Origin: Patiria miniata
Lineage: Eukaryota; Echinodermata; Asteroidea; Valvatida; Asterinidae
DNA: 64,000 nucleotides
Direction of reading: 5' to 3'
Assembly (NCBI RefSeq): GCF_015706575.1
Contig: NW_024037064.1
Span: 6,735,606 to 6,799,605 of the forward strand
Both the position numbers and the translations under genes were made by a program. Below are positions 1 through 10,700 of the stretch, piece by piece. The first letter of the stretch is position 1. Every line of letters begins with the position of its first letter. The notes beneath the pieces were generated by a model. It saw only the letters and a program-made list of their open reading frames with translations, searched no databases and was not told the DNA's origin.

Positions 1-173
1 TCCAGTACCAAAGTGACTTTTGCAGGCTAAAGCAGCCTTTTTTCTTCATATAAACTCATGTTAGTTGTAATTTTGAAAGCACTTTCAAAGAAAATACATG
101 TATGACTTTCCTACCTTTTTTCACAGTCAGACGTGCATGTTGTAGTTATCACACGCGTGAAAGCCCTACATAA

Positions 174-254
174 TGAAAGCCCGATGCTGATTGGCTGCTA
201 AAAAAAATAATTAAGATGTTTATTTTTTATCAGCCAATCAGCATCGAGCTTTCA
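174..254. repeat. short inverted repeat (24-bp arms)
   Basis: The arms at 174-197 and 231-254 are near-perfect reverse complements (TGAAAGC..GATTGGCTG) around an A/T-rich loop of about 33 bp. Part of the right arm (CATCGAGCTTTCA) is repeated immediately downstream. It could be a small foldback MITE or a decayed end of one. No gene is visible around it. Confidence 0.6.
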
Positions 255-538
255 TTGCATCGAGCTTTCACATTTGCCATCTTGGTTTTTTAGTCTGTTT
301 TCTGGTTGTCATCATCGTCTTTTACCCCTCAATTTCCCTCTAAAATCAAAGCCCTGCCCTCTTTCCACAAACTTAAACCTGCTGATATTCAAGAAGGTGT
401 CATTGCGAACTGTTCAAATGTGTCAAGAAATATCAGAATGTCACTTTTGAGTGTCATTTAGTCAGCTGTTTTGGTGAGTCTTTCCCTTCCTATATAGGAA
501 CGGGGTCCTAAAAGTAAGGATTACCGTTTTAATTTGGC

Positions 539-1097
539 AGTGTATATTTTGCCGGAGACGGCAAACCTTTAGTAAACGTTAGTTTGCCGGATATGCACTG
601 AACATGCGCAGTTACTGTTTTTTTGTACTTAAACATTTTCTGGTGACAAGTTTTAGTCTGGCTCCATGCCAAAATTATCGTTGTTACCTCGTATTCACAA
701 GATGGGATTCAGACCATTTTATAATTCCGGACTTTATTTCCCTTTTAAAAAATATCCTCCAGAGCCACAAATTTGAAAAAGAAAATGTAATACTCTGCAA
801 AAAATGTTTGAGACATGTTAAAATAATAAAAGAAGAATATTCTTATTTATTTGGGGATGAGAAAAAAAACCTTTAAAATGTGGTGCGGTCGGAATCGAAC
901 ACGAGTCATCCCACTTACTAGAGCCTTTGCCTAACCACTACACCAAACGTGCTACACAACTTTTGGTGGGAATTTAATACATATTATAATTCAGCCCTAT
1001 TTTAAAGAGCACAGCGCCCTCTGTTGATATGGATTGCCGCCGACAAACCTTTAGTAATCGTTAGTTTGCCGTCATTACCTCCGGCAAAATATCCACT
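539..1097. mobile_element. TIR element carrying a tRNA-like module (copy 1)
   Basis: The ends are inverted repeats: AGTGTATATTTTGCCGG on the left and the complement of AGTGGATATTTTGCCGG on the right. Each is followed inward by a second motif (GGCAAAC..TTTAGTAA). Inside are a block reading CGGACTTTATTTCCCTTTT near 729-747, a tRNA-like segment on the minus strand (881-955), and a GCGCCCTCT motif at 1014. The element at 27075-27462 has the same order of parts. An internal 90-codon open frame (604-876) has no recognisable protein. Flanking target duplications are not clean in this copy. Confidence 0.6.
881..955 (-). repeat. tRNA-like segment (SINE head or tRNA pseudogene)
   Basis: Read on the minus strand, this shows an A-box-like stretch (TGGTGTAGTGGTTAGG) and a B-box (TGTTCGATTCC), ending in CGCACCAC. 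The anticodon arm does not fold into a clean 7-base loop, so a working tRNA gene is unlikely. It lies inside the TIR element at 539-1097. Confidence 0.55.
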
Positions 1098-1647
1098 ACC
1101 TTTTATTAATTTCGTAGTTTTTTGTACACAACATATGGAACATACGTATTCAAGTTAATACAATTCTCACTCATTTCTCTTACCTGTAAGATAACGCTTT
1201 TAATCAGAGCGTTTACCGGTGAGCCAAGGGCTTGGCATGTTCCCTGAAAATACCACAAGACGATCCCGCCCTTGCTAAAAATCGTAAAAAGATCCAACAT
1301 TTTGTCGGTCTTATTGCGAATCCGTCAATGTGCAATTTTTATTATTGCCGCTGGTACCGTGCTATTGGATTTCGTAATGACATAGACAATAAGCGCTTGT
1401 GAATGTGCGCTGCTGTGCACCAGCTACAAATTAGGTGACGTGTGAAACAGCCGTTGAGTTTAATGGACAGTAAACAGTCGCGCAAAAGGGTGATTTGTGG
1501 GGTCATTTGTGGAAGAGGGGGGGGGGGCGATGCCCGCTAACTAATAGTAATACATTTAGATTTTTAAACAATTTCGTTGAGAAACACTGAACATTTAACC
1601 CAAGGCCCCATTGGAGTGCACGTAAATTATGTCATAATATAAGTTAA

Positions 1648-2000
1648 GGCCCCCCCCCCCAAAAAAGTCTCCGGTTTCTGGTATGGAGCTTGCCCAAAAA
1701 GTGGTGCGGCGACGCGGCTTTTTTTTTTTTTTTACCTGATTTTTTTGCTTCAAATGTGTGCTGATGACTGCAAATGGTGCCCGACTAAACTTAGTGCAAA
1801 TATATGGGAGTCCAGAGAGGCCACATAAAGCTTATTCTCGACCATAACCCAATCTAAAAACACGTTAAAATTGTGCAGCAGCAGGATATCAGTCAAACCA
1901 GTGAGTTGGCGGTTTTGAGACATCATCTTTCATTTTGCCGACGCGCATGGCTACGGCGACGCGCGCGCATACCAGAAACCGGGGACTTTTTTTTTTGGCC
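1648..2000. mobile_element. PIF/Harbinger-like MITE, copy H1
   Basis: The element starts GGCC and ends GGCC. TAA lies directly outside each end (1645-1647 and 2001-2003), which is the TWA target duplication expected of PIF/Harbinger. The terminal inverted repeat reads GGCC, a poly-A or poly-C run, then AGTCTCCGGTTTCTGG. The interior has no coding capacity. A longer relative is at 26290-26884. The poly-C/poly-A tract next to the left end is long and may be length-polymorphic. Confidence 0.75.
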
Positions 2001-2003
2001 TAA

Positions 2004-3020
2004 TATATTTCACCCCAAAAATAAATGATTTGGGGGAATTCTGATTTCTGTTTAAACAGGGGGCTAATTGTGTTTGGTTTCACATTTTTATATTTTTCAA
2101 ATGTTTGTTTAGTTCCGAATGGTAAAAAAAAATCATTATAAACCATTGAGTTAACTTTCTCAATGTTAATGTTTTTAAAGCTTTAAAACAGGAGCCAAAC
2201 CTTATCTCTAAATCATTTTAATCACCGAGGGTGGTAGGTTTGGGCCGTGCTTTTCCCGTGGTTTTCAGCAGGCCAGTGAATTCGAGTAAAATCAATTTGA
2301 AAGGGAATTATATTCAAGTGAAATTGAATTTGGATCCTAAAGTTAATGTGTTAATTTCAACTTTGACGAAATCACGCAAAATGTGTGCATTAAATTCATC
2401 AACGGTGATATTGTGTTTATTGTTCCCAAGAACATTTATTCTGTACTCAAAGCCCCCTTATAAAATAAATAAGGACAAGTTAACACAGATGTCTTACATA
2501 AACATGTATCCATTTTTTGCTTCACTTTCACAAACAGAAACATTAATTGTGTAACAAACGCAACCAATTTCCCAATAGTTTTTTAACCAAGAAGATTCTT
2601 CACATACAAGTAATTAAGTAATTTAAGTCATCTCAGTACTTAGTATTTACATCTGGAAAGGAAATAATTCAAACCATACCTGACACACTCTGATTTTTTA
2701 AACCAAAAGGACATGGTCAAACCTTAAATTCCACAATAAATACTTCCGTTAAATTTATGTCCCAACCCCACCTAAAAAAAAAAAAAACAAAGACAAAAAC
2801 ACATACTGATATTCACATCAGACCTCCGTTAAAAATACTTTACAAACAATGACACAAAAGACAACATTAAGGAATTTGCACATAAAATTCACAGATTAAA
2901 CAGTAGTTGAACATCAACGTATTCATAAATACTTTGAAAAAGGTTCAATTTTATCGTCAAATGAACCATATTTGGAACTATAACTTAGTTCACTTCAAAT
3001 TGATTTTGGGTGAACAATCA
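2004..3020. other. A/T-rich stretch without a recognisable gene
   Basis: There are several short open frames (one of 107 codons at 2231-2554), but they have ordinary composition, no recognisable domain and no splice context. It lies 3' of HYOU1 and could include distal 3' UTR. I see nothing more specific. Confidence 0.4.
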
Positions 3021-3023
3021 AAA

Positions 3024-3095
3024 ACTGACTGGGATTCGAACCTGTAACGTATGGAATGCTGTTTGAGTGCTCTACCAACTGAGCTTCCAAACCTT
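3024..3095 (-). repeat. tRNA-like segment (tRNA-derived repeat)
   Basis: The minus strand carries an A-box (AGCTCAGTTGGTAGAGCA) and a B-box (GGTTCGAATCCCAG) at tRNA spacing, but the middle arm is degenerate. A second B-box-like piece on the plus strand (near 3160-3185, CTGGTTCGAATCCC) lies next to it, suggesting overlapping SINE remnants in opposite orientations. Confidence 0.5.
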
Positions 3096-3550
3096 ATGTT
3101 GGCAGTCTCCAAGTTTATCAAAGACTTTGTTCAATAGGTGCTAGGGAACCAATATTCTTGAGGTCACTGGTTCGAATCCCAATTAAGCCTTTTTTTTTCC
3201 AAAATAAAACTTGTTTCAAATTCACTGAAAATATGGAACCAAATTTGTAATCTTTATTACAACAAAAATCCTTAATGGGGTAGCTGTTGTAACTATGACC
3301 AAAGATTCTTTTAGTTAAGGGGGGGGGGGGCTGTGAAAAAAAAAGAAAAAACATGGAAAAGGGGGTCAAACAGTTGAAAGCATTAAATTCAATGAGAAAC
3401 CGCAATGGTTTGTATTTTCCACATGTCAATAAAAGTCAGTTTCTCCAAATACCTTTGTACATAAGTAAGATTTGAGGCTTTGCATGGTGGAGATACTAAA
3501 TAATGAAAGGTTTGCGGAAACACCATGTGCGAATAATTTCTCAACTAAGA

Positions 3551-3647
3551 GAATGGTTCTGAAAAGAACCAGAGGTATAAACTCGACGTTCCGGTCAGTA
3601 TGCTCTGACCGTCGAGTTTATACCTCTGATTCTTTTCAGAACCATTC
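3551..3647. repeat. near-perfect hairpin, 37-bp arms
   Basis: The arms 3551-3587 and 3611-3647 are reverse complements with a single mismatch. The 23-base loop itself contains a smaller inverted repeat (GGTCAG / CTGACC). The predicted transcript would be a compact stem-loop of about 97 nt. It lies about 1.1 kb beyond the HYOU1 stop codon. It may be a small palindromic MITE or a hairpin RNA precursor; sequence alone cannot tell. Confidence 0.65.
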
Positions 3648-4242
3648 GAGTTTAGTTCAAGTACAACACACGGTCCGCCTTCACAGACTTCTCAGACTTT
3701 GTGTGTGTGAACAAAACAAATGGGGGATTAGTGTGTTTAGGCGTCACCCGGAGGCGAGTCGAGGCACGCTTGACATTTTATTCCATCAGCCGTGCCTGCA
3801 GCCAAAATGTGTTAACACGTCATCTGACTCTACGCGAACTGGTTAAAAACATATACATTGTTGTATTTACACAGAGTTTGCAAACTTTCAAGGTTGAAAT
3901 CATGGTATCCACAAGAAAATTAGACGATAAACATAATGCATGGTGCATCATCACTGAGGCACCTTTAGTTCTTTAAATTCAGTGTCAAAGAAAGAACAAA
4001 GTGTTGACAAATGCATATCAAAGACGAACAAAGCCCTCTGGGTTTTGTGACATCATATGGAAAGTGTCTATTGGATGGCTGAAATGCCGAGCCTTAACCA
4101 TTTTTGGTCTTTGATCATATGCTTTGCTTCATTTTTGATCTCCGACAGCCAAAAACCCTTTCTCTAAAGACCGTCAGAAAAAAAATACGGATTTGTGCAC
4201 AAGTACAGGAAACTGTGACAGGGAAATACCCGTTATAACAAA

Positions 4243-4358
4243 CATCAGCACTAGTACGTGTATAGCTTGTGAATTTTTTCTCACTTGTCCTCGGACAACA
4301 CTGAGTGTACAGTGTTTATAAAAACGCTGGCGAAGGGCAAAAAACTCAATATTAAACA
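4243..4358 (+). repeat. SINE tail fragment
   Basis: This matches the 3' part of the tRNA-derived SINEs at 16950-17160 and 54815-54995: a CACTGAGTGTACAGTG stretch, then TTTATAAA, then AACTCAATATTAAA. The tRNA head is missing here. Confidence 0.5.
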
Positions 4359-4741
4359 AACATCATTCATTGTACGGCACTTCCCTGGTATGCAGTGATT
4401 AATTTTTGTATGTGTATTGGTAACGAGCCATGGGAACCAGTGAAGTAAGACTCTCATTTTTAGTCTGGTTCTTGTCCTGCCTTTCACAGTCTGGAATACA
4501 ACAGAGGAGCAAGGAACCACCCTAATTCACTCTTGTTTGGCTAAACTTGCCTTTCCTGTAACACATTGATTCCCAAATGTAATCGGACGAACATGGATTA
4601 ACAAAAAGTGAAATCCATATCCAGATAAACAGCGCCCTCTATCTTCCACACACAGCCAATCATATATCACCCTTACGTGTCTTGTATCTTTTTATACAAT
4701 ATATTCATTCTTTGGGAAGTGTTTAGTGTTGACAAATACTA

Positions 4742-7700
4742 TCATAGATCGCCTGTGTTGCGTGATGTGTCCGTGTTCGTTTCCTCTGTTGTAGTAGTCG
4801 TTGTTTCTGTCGGGGCTTCACCTTCTGTTTTTGGTTGTTCAGATTCCACGTTATCTGTCCCTAGACAAAGAAAATGGACAAAAATATAGTGACAATCAAT
4901 TTTTAAGGATGAAATTTGACTTGAAAGCAAACTTGCTGAGCTTCATCACTGATGATTAATGTTGTGCAAAGCCGACCCGAAACCGAAACTGAACTGAAAC
5001 CGACTTCGGGTTGGGTTGGGTTAGTTTTTCCATCATCTCAGTTGGGTCAGGTTGGTTCGGGTAAGCTATCTGTGAACAACCCGAAATACAGGGCAAGTAA
5101 AAAAAAGCAAAACCCAAACCCCTAAAATTATATTTCATATTTAAGAATATTTAGCACCAAAAAAAATAATGACTGGAAAGCCAATTTCATAAGCTACTTT
5201 TAGATGAAAAAGTACTGAAATTGGTCAATCCGTTCAAGGAATATCACCATTTAAACACAATGACCCTAAAACCTCTTTCATCCAAAAATGCGATTTCAAG
5301 AATCGTCATCACAATTGCCTTCAAACATCACCAGCGATAAAATCTCAGTTAAAAACTTAAAAATACTCAGCAAGGTCCTTTTCAAGGCCCGACTTTTAAA
5401 AAAAAGAGTTGATTTTATAAATTATATTGTTTGCCTATTACCAGGGTTATTAAAAAAGATATTGTGTACTTCAGTTGTTGACAGTTGTTGAAACAAGTAT
5501 TCTGTGTCATTTTCTTTGTTGTTCCAAACAGTCAGAATACACAATAAATTGCTTTTTTTGTGTGGACGAAACAGGTTTTTCCACTATCCATTAATACGGT
5601 GGCTGTGTTTAAAATTCTGTTACTTGAAAAGTACATGAGTGATTTGAATGATTCTTGTACTAAAAGAAAGCTTATGAATTGAGCTTTCATATCCTTGATT
5701 TTGAAAGTGCTACATGCAGAACTTCACTAAAACAATAATCTCGACATGTGGGTTTTTTTTTTTTTACACAGCATGTAATTATAATAATAATAATAATAAT
5801 GGAGTCTTATATAGCGCACGCATCTACCAACAATTAGGTACTCAAGGTGCTGGAAATTATGTCAATTATTAAAGAAAGGTAAATAAAGTTTATGCGAAAC
5901 ATGAGACCCATTATGTAGCACCTTATAATGGTTTACAAGGTGCTGCGGCGCACATTGCAGCCACTGCCAGAAACACCGGGGCAAACCCCTTCTCTTAGCG
6001 ATAAGTGTTACTGGGTTCTTTAACGTGCATTACACAACACACGGGACCTACGGCTTTACGTCCCATCCGAAGGACGAAGCAATAATGGTAAAGTGCCTTG
6101 CTCAAGAGCACAAGCACCATGTTCGCACGGTCAGGATTCGAACCCATGCACCACGGCACACGAGTCGAACACCGTAACCATTGGACCACAGCGCCTAGGC
6201 AGTTTCCATACGTGGTTTCCTTGAAAACTTGAAGTTAAAATATTTCACAGACTGGAACATGTCCAGATACCAGACATTGAAATTGATCTCCCACAGGTCA
6301 TGCTACACTGTAATGGCATATTGGTCATTGTCCTACCTTCATCATCAGGTGCAGGTAATTGTAATGGTTCCTCTACTGTCTCATCTTGAGCTTGGTCGGC
6401 ATCCGGGGATATCGTCTCAGGAACCTCTGGTTCACCCTCAGCTTTAGTTACTGCTGGCTTTTCTGTTGGCACCGAAGACTCTGCGACAAAGAAAAGTTGA
6501 TTTTAAATTGTGGTGTTAAATCTCATGAAACACTGACTTATCACAGATGTCCAAGCAGTGGCATCTGTCTATTTCACACGCAGCTGGAACATTGTGGCAT
6601 TGAAAGGACGTACGTATTATTGCCCATGTGGGCTACGCTTAATTGATGAGTATATTATCCCCAGTGGAGGGCCAATAATAATAATACTGGAGTCTTATAT
6701 AGCGCACATATCTACCAACAATTAGGTATCCAAGGCACTAATAAATTTATTTTAAAGACAGGTAAATGAAGTATTAGAAATATGAGACCCATTATGATGC
6801 ACCTTATAATGGTTTACAAGGTGCTGCGGCGCATTAAGCAGCCACTGCCAGAAACACCTGGGCAAACCCCTTCTCTTAGCGATAAGTGTTACTGGGTTCT
6901 TTTACATGCATTACATAACACAAGGGACCAACAGCTTTACGTCCCATCCGAAGGATGAAGCAATAATGGTTAAGTGTCTTGCTTAAGGACACAAGTGTCA
7001 AGACCGGCACTCGAACCCACACTCGGCTGATCAGAAACACCAGCGCTTGAGTCCGGTGCTTTTAACCGCTCGGCCACGACACTCCACATGCATGGAGCCA
7101 AATGCCAGATGGACATGCCTGTCACAATTGCCTGCAGCTTCATAATTACAGCTCGCCCAACTTAGTCCTTAAGTACCAAGTTAGCACTTACTACCCATAA
7201 TACTACCAAGTACCCAAAACTATCATTACTACCCAAGTACCAACAAGTACCCAACTACCAACCTGTATCATTTATCTTCTTCTCTCCATTGATGTCTTCA
7301 TCTCCTATCGTCTCCGTTTCATTGCCACTCTTCTTGTTCTTCTTCTTCTTAGGTTTATCCTTGGGTTTATCTTTCTTCTTAGGAGGCCCTGCCTTGGCCT
7401 TATTCACCAAGTATCTCAGTTCGCGATCTAAACTCACAATCTTTGTTTTTAAATCGTCCGTCAAAAGGACAGGTTTCTCAGTGTCTGGTGTGTTCCGCTG
7501 AGCCAGCGATTTCTCAGTGTACCATTCCATGGAGTCGTTGTAAGCTTTCTCTAAAAGTCCCATTTCTACGTCGGTAAAGATCTGGATTTCTGCTGAAGCA
7601 TTTTTGGCCGCGGAGAGGAAGATTTGCGAGACGTTCTGAAGCTGCTTGAGTTCAGAAATCAACTGAGGGCGCTCTCTAAGTTCTTTGACACGGAAGGAGA

Positions 7701-10700
7701 GATTCTTAGTGGCTTTCTTGAGTTCCTTCATCTTATCTTGGAAAACCTGAGGGTGAAAGGTAAAATGTCAAAGGTCAAGAAACTTCTAGCTTCCAAGAAA
7801 CTTCTAGCTCAACTAAAATATGAAAAGTTACAAGGCTTAGTGATGATATGATCCTCGTAGAATCTTTCTCATTATTAGGAAGGTCCTTGAAAAGATCCTA
7901 TTGGGAACAAAACATCAGGATCTGTAACTTTTTAAAGAGTTGCATATTTCAGGCCCACTGAGTCAGTTGGCAGTTTGCAGCAACTTTTAGTTTCCTTAAT
8001 AAAAATGTCAGATGGGTAACACATTCAAAGCTTCTAATGTTCCTTTATAATCTTGCTAACATAGCCATCTTAAAAAACTTGGACCTAACATTTGTTTGCT
8101 TTGATGTTGTGTGTTTCTTGGCCCAAATGCTGCGTCCTATATCCCCAATGTTACATGAACGATCATTGCTATAATTCATCGGATCAATGTGCGACATCGC
8201 GTAGCTGCAATCGGCTCAGTGAGAACGTGTCTTGGACGCTGAATTCAGGCCCAATTCAAAACATGATTCAGCAACTTTGGATTTGAAATCGAGATCCTAG
8301 AATGTTGTTTTTCTCGAAATATAAAGCTGAAGCTGAGCTCAAAATTTCATCAGGTTAGTTGTTCAGCACCATTTTTTAGATTTTGAGCACTTTTGTTGCT
8401 TCAAATGAACAAAAAGAAAAAATTACAAATGACGGACTGTATCTTTAAGTGTTTAAAATTGTTCATCTTAACCTGCAGGACATCAATTGTCGGACTTAAG
8501 ACTCACCGTATGAGGAGCATCTTCCTCTACTTCATACAGCCAATCAGAGGCCTCTCGGAGCTTAGCAAGCAGTTTTTCTCGATGTTCTTCCGTGGAGCAC
8601 TTCTCATAATCCTCTTGGTCGAGTTTGTCTTGCATGTCATAGATGAAGGACTCTAAGGCATTCAGTGAGGTCTCACGGGCTAAACGTTCCTCTTCTTTCT
8701 TACGCAGTTCGTTTAATCTGAGGGAAAAAAATCACAAAGTTAAATGCCTCTAGCAATTCAAAACTATGAAGCAAGCATGTAGTTAAGTCCATCACAAGTC
8801 CAACACAAGTCCATCACAAGTCCATCACAAGTCCATCACAATCCATCACAAGTCAATCACAAGTCATCACAAGTCCATCACAAGTCCATCACAAGTCCAT
8901 CACAAGTCCATCACGAGTCCATCACGAGTCCATCACAAATCCATCACAAGTCCATCACAAGTCCATTACAAGTCCATTACAAGTGCCCCAAAATTGTGCA
9001 TATTATTTCTCTATTTCTCAAAATGTATACTTGTAGTTGCGAAAAAGTTAGTCAGTAATGCACCCAACACAAAATGCAAATTATCCATCTTTAAAGGGCA
9101 TAGGTTAATATGCCTTTTCTTTTTCTTTTCTTTTTTTTGTTCAAAGCTGTAAAAGTGCTCAAAATCTTGAGAAGTTTCAGCTCAGGGGATACTACACATT
9201 TTGAGAAATTAGAGAAAATGTAGGCATAATTTGTGGAATCTTGTAACTGGATTCTGATGCTAGCACATAAAAAAATAAGCAGGCATACTTCAATTATTGT
9301 TTTCTTCGAAATGAAGTCAATTGGGGCAGAATAATTTCACAGGGTATTTGGTTCTTGTCATATCTTCATTTTGAGCAAGATTTTTCTCGTTAAAAGATAG
9401 GTACTTTTCTGGAAGACCATACGGGTTTGTGCACAGTTGGAAAACAATTGGTTAAGCGAGCTTTGCGTTGTACAGCGCCCTCTACTTTCCGTGCATGGAT
9501 TCCATCAATACTACAAATTTCAAGCAAGTTGTATTTTGTTTCTGTGATACAACCTTCAAGTTTCACATCTGATTTTATGACTTACTTGCTCCTGGATGCT
9601 TTCCTAGCCTCCCTGGATGGTTTAGGGATTCCATGAACTTGAGATTCTACCGTCAAATTCTCCTTCATCGTCACCTGCTTGGGCTTAGCGACTTTCTTCT
9701 TCTCTTTCTTAACTTTGTCTTCTGTGGAATCTTTGTCCTTCTTGCCCTTCTTGTCTTTTTTCTTGTCTTTCTTTTTGTCCTTTTTCTTGTCTTTCTTTTT
9801 GTCTTTCTTAGTCTTCTTCTTGCTTTCTTCCGTCTTCTTTTCTTCTGGTTCATCTTTCTCCGGAGATTCTGGTTTCGCATCACTGTCTTTACTATCCGCA
9901 TCACTGCTCTTCTGAAAAGAAAGTACAAGACACTGATTAAGAGATGTGTGTTTAAAAAACGCTCTTTTGACTATCACTGGAATGCGTCATTCTACAGGGT
10001 GAGTAAAAAAAACCAAAATCCAAAGTTTGGGACTATTGTTTTAGTGAAGTTCTGCATGTAACACTTTCAAAATCTAGGATACGAAAGCCCAAAAGTCATA
10101 AGCTTTCTTTCTGTGCAAGAATCATTCAAATCACTCACATACTTTTTAAGTTACGGAATTTTAAACACAACCACTGTTTTAAAATTCTGTCCACGGATCA
10201 CTAAAAAAGGTAAGCGTTCTTTCAGATAAACAAAAACAAATTCACACACATCCCTATGTGATTGTTTTTGTTTTGCTGAAAGAACACAAACCTTTATGTG
10301 ATCCACGGACAGAACTTTAAAACGGTGGGTGTGTTTAAAATTCTGTAACTTGAAAATTACTTGAGTGATTTGAATGATTCTTGTACTAAAAGAAAGCTTA
10401 TGAATTGGGCTTTCATATAGTAGAGTTTGAAAGTGCTACTTGCAAAACTTCACTAAAACAATAGTCTGACATTTGGTTTTGTTTTTTTAACACCCTGTGT
10501 GTCCCAAAAAAGTATTCATCTGACTGTTTTTAAAATTACTACAAAACCATGAGCTCAATTTTAAAAATGTTTGGTTGTGCAGATACTCCTAAGCCTTGGC
10601 CTCAACCCCTATGAGTTTCATCTAATTTCAGTAACGTATCAATGCACAATTGTCATTTGATCACAACAACATTTTTGGACACTGCGACCAAGTTCCATGC

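Noticed and set aside
604-876. 90-codon open frame as a gene
   Set aside because: It lies wholly within a TIR element, has no recognisable domain and ends in a low-complexity lysine-rich run.
9633-10061. 142-codon plus-strand frame as a membrane protein
   Set aside because: It is the antisense of the lysine-rich HYOU1 exon 17. Poly-Lys codons read as Phe/Leu in reverse.
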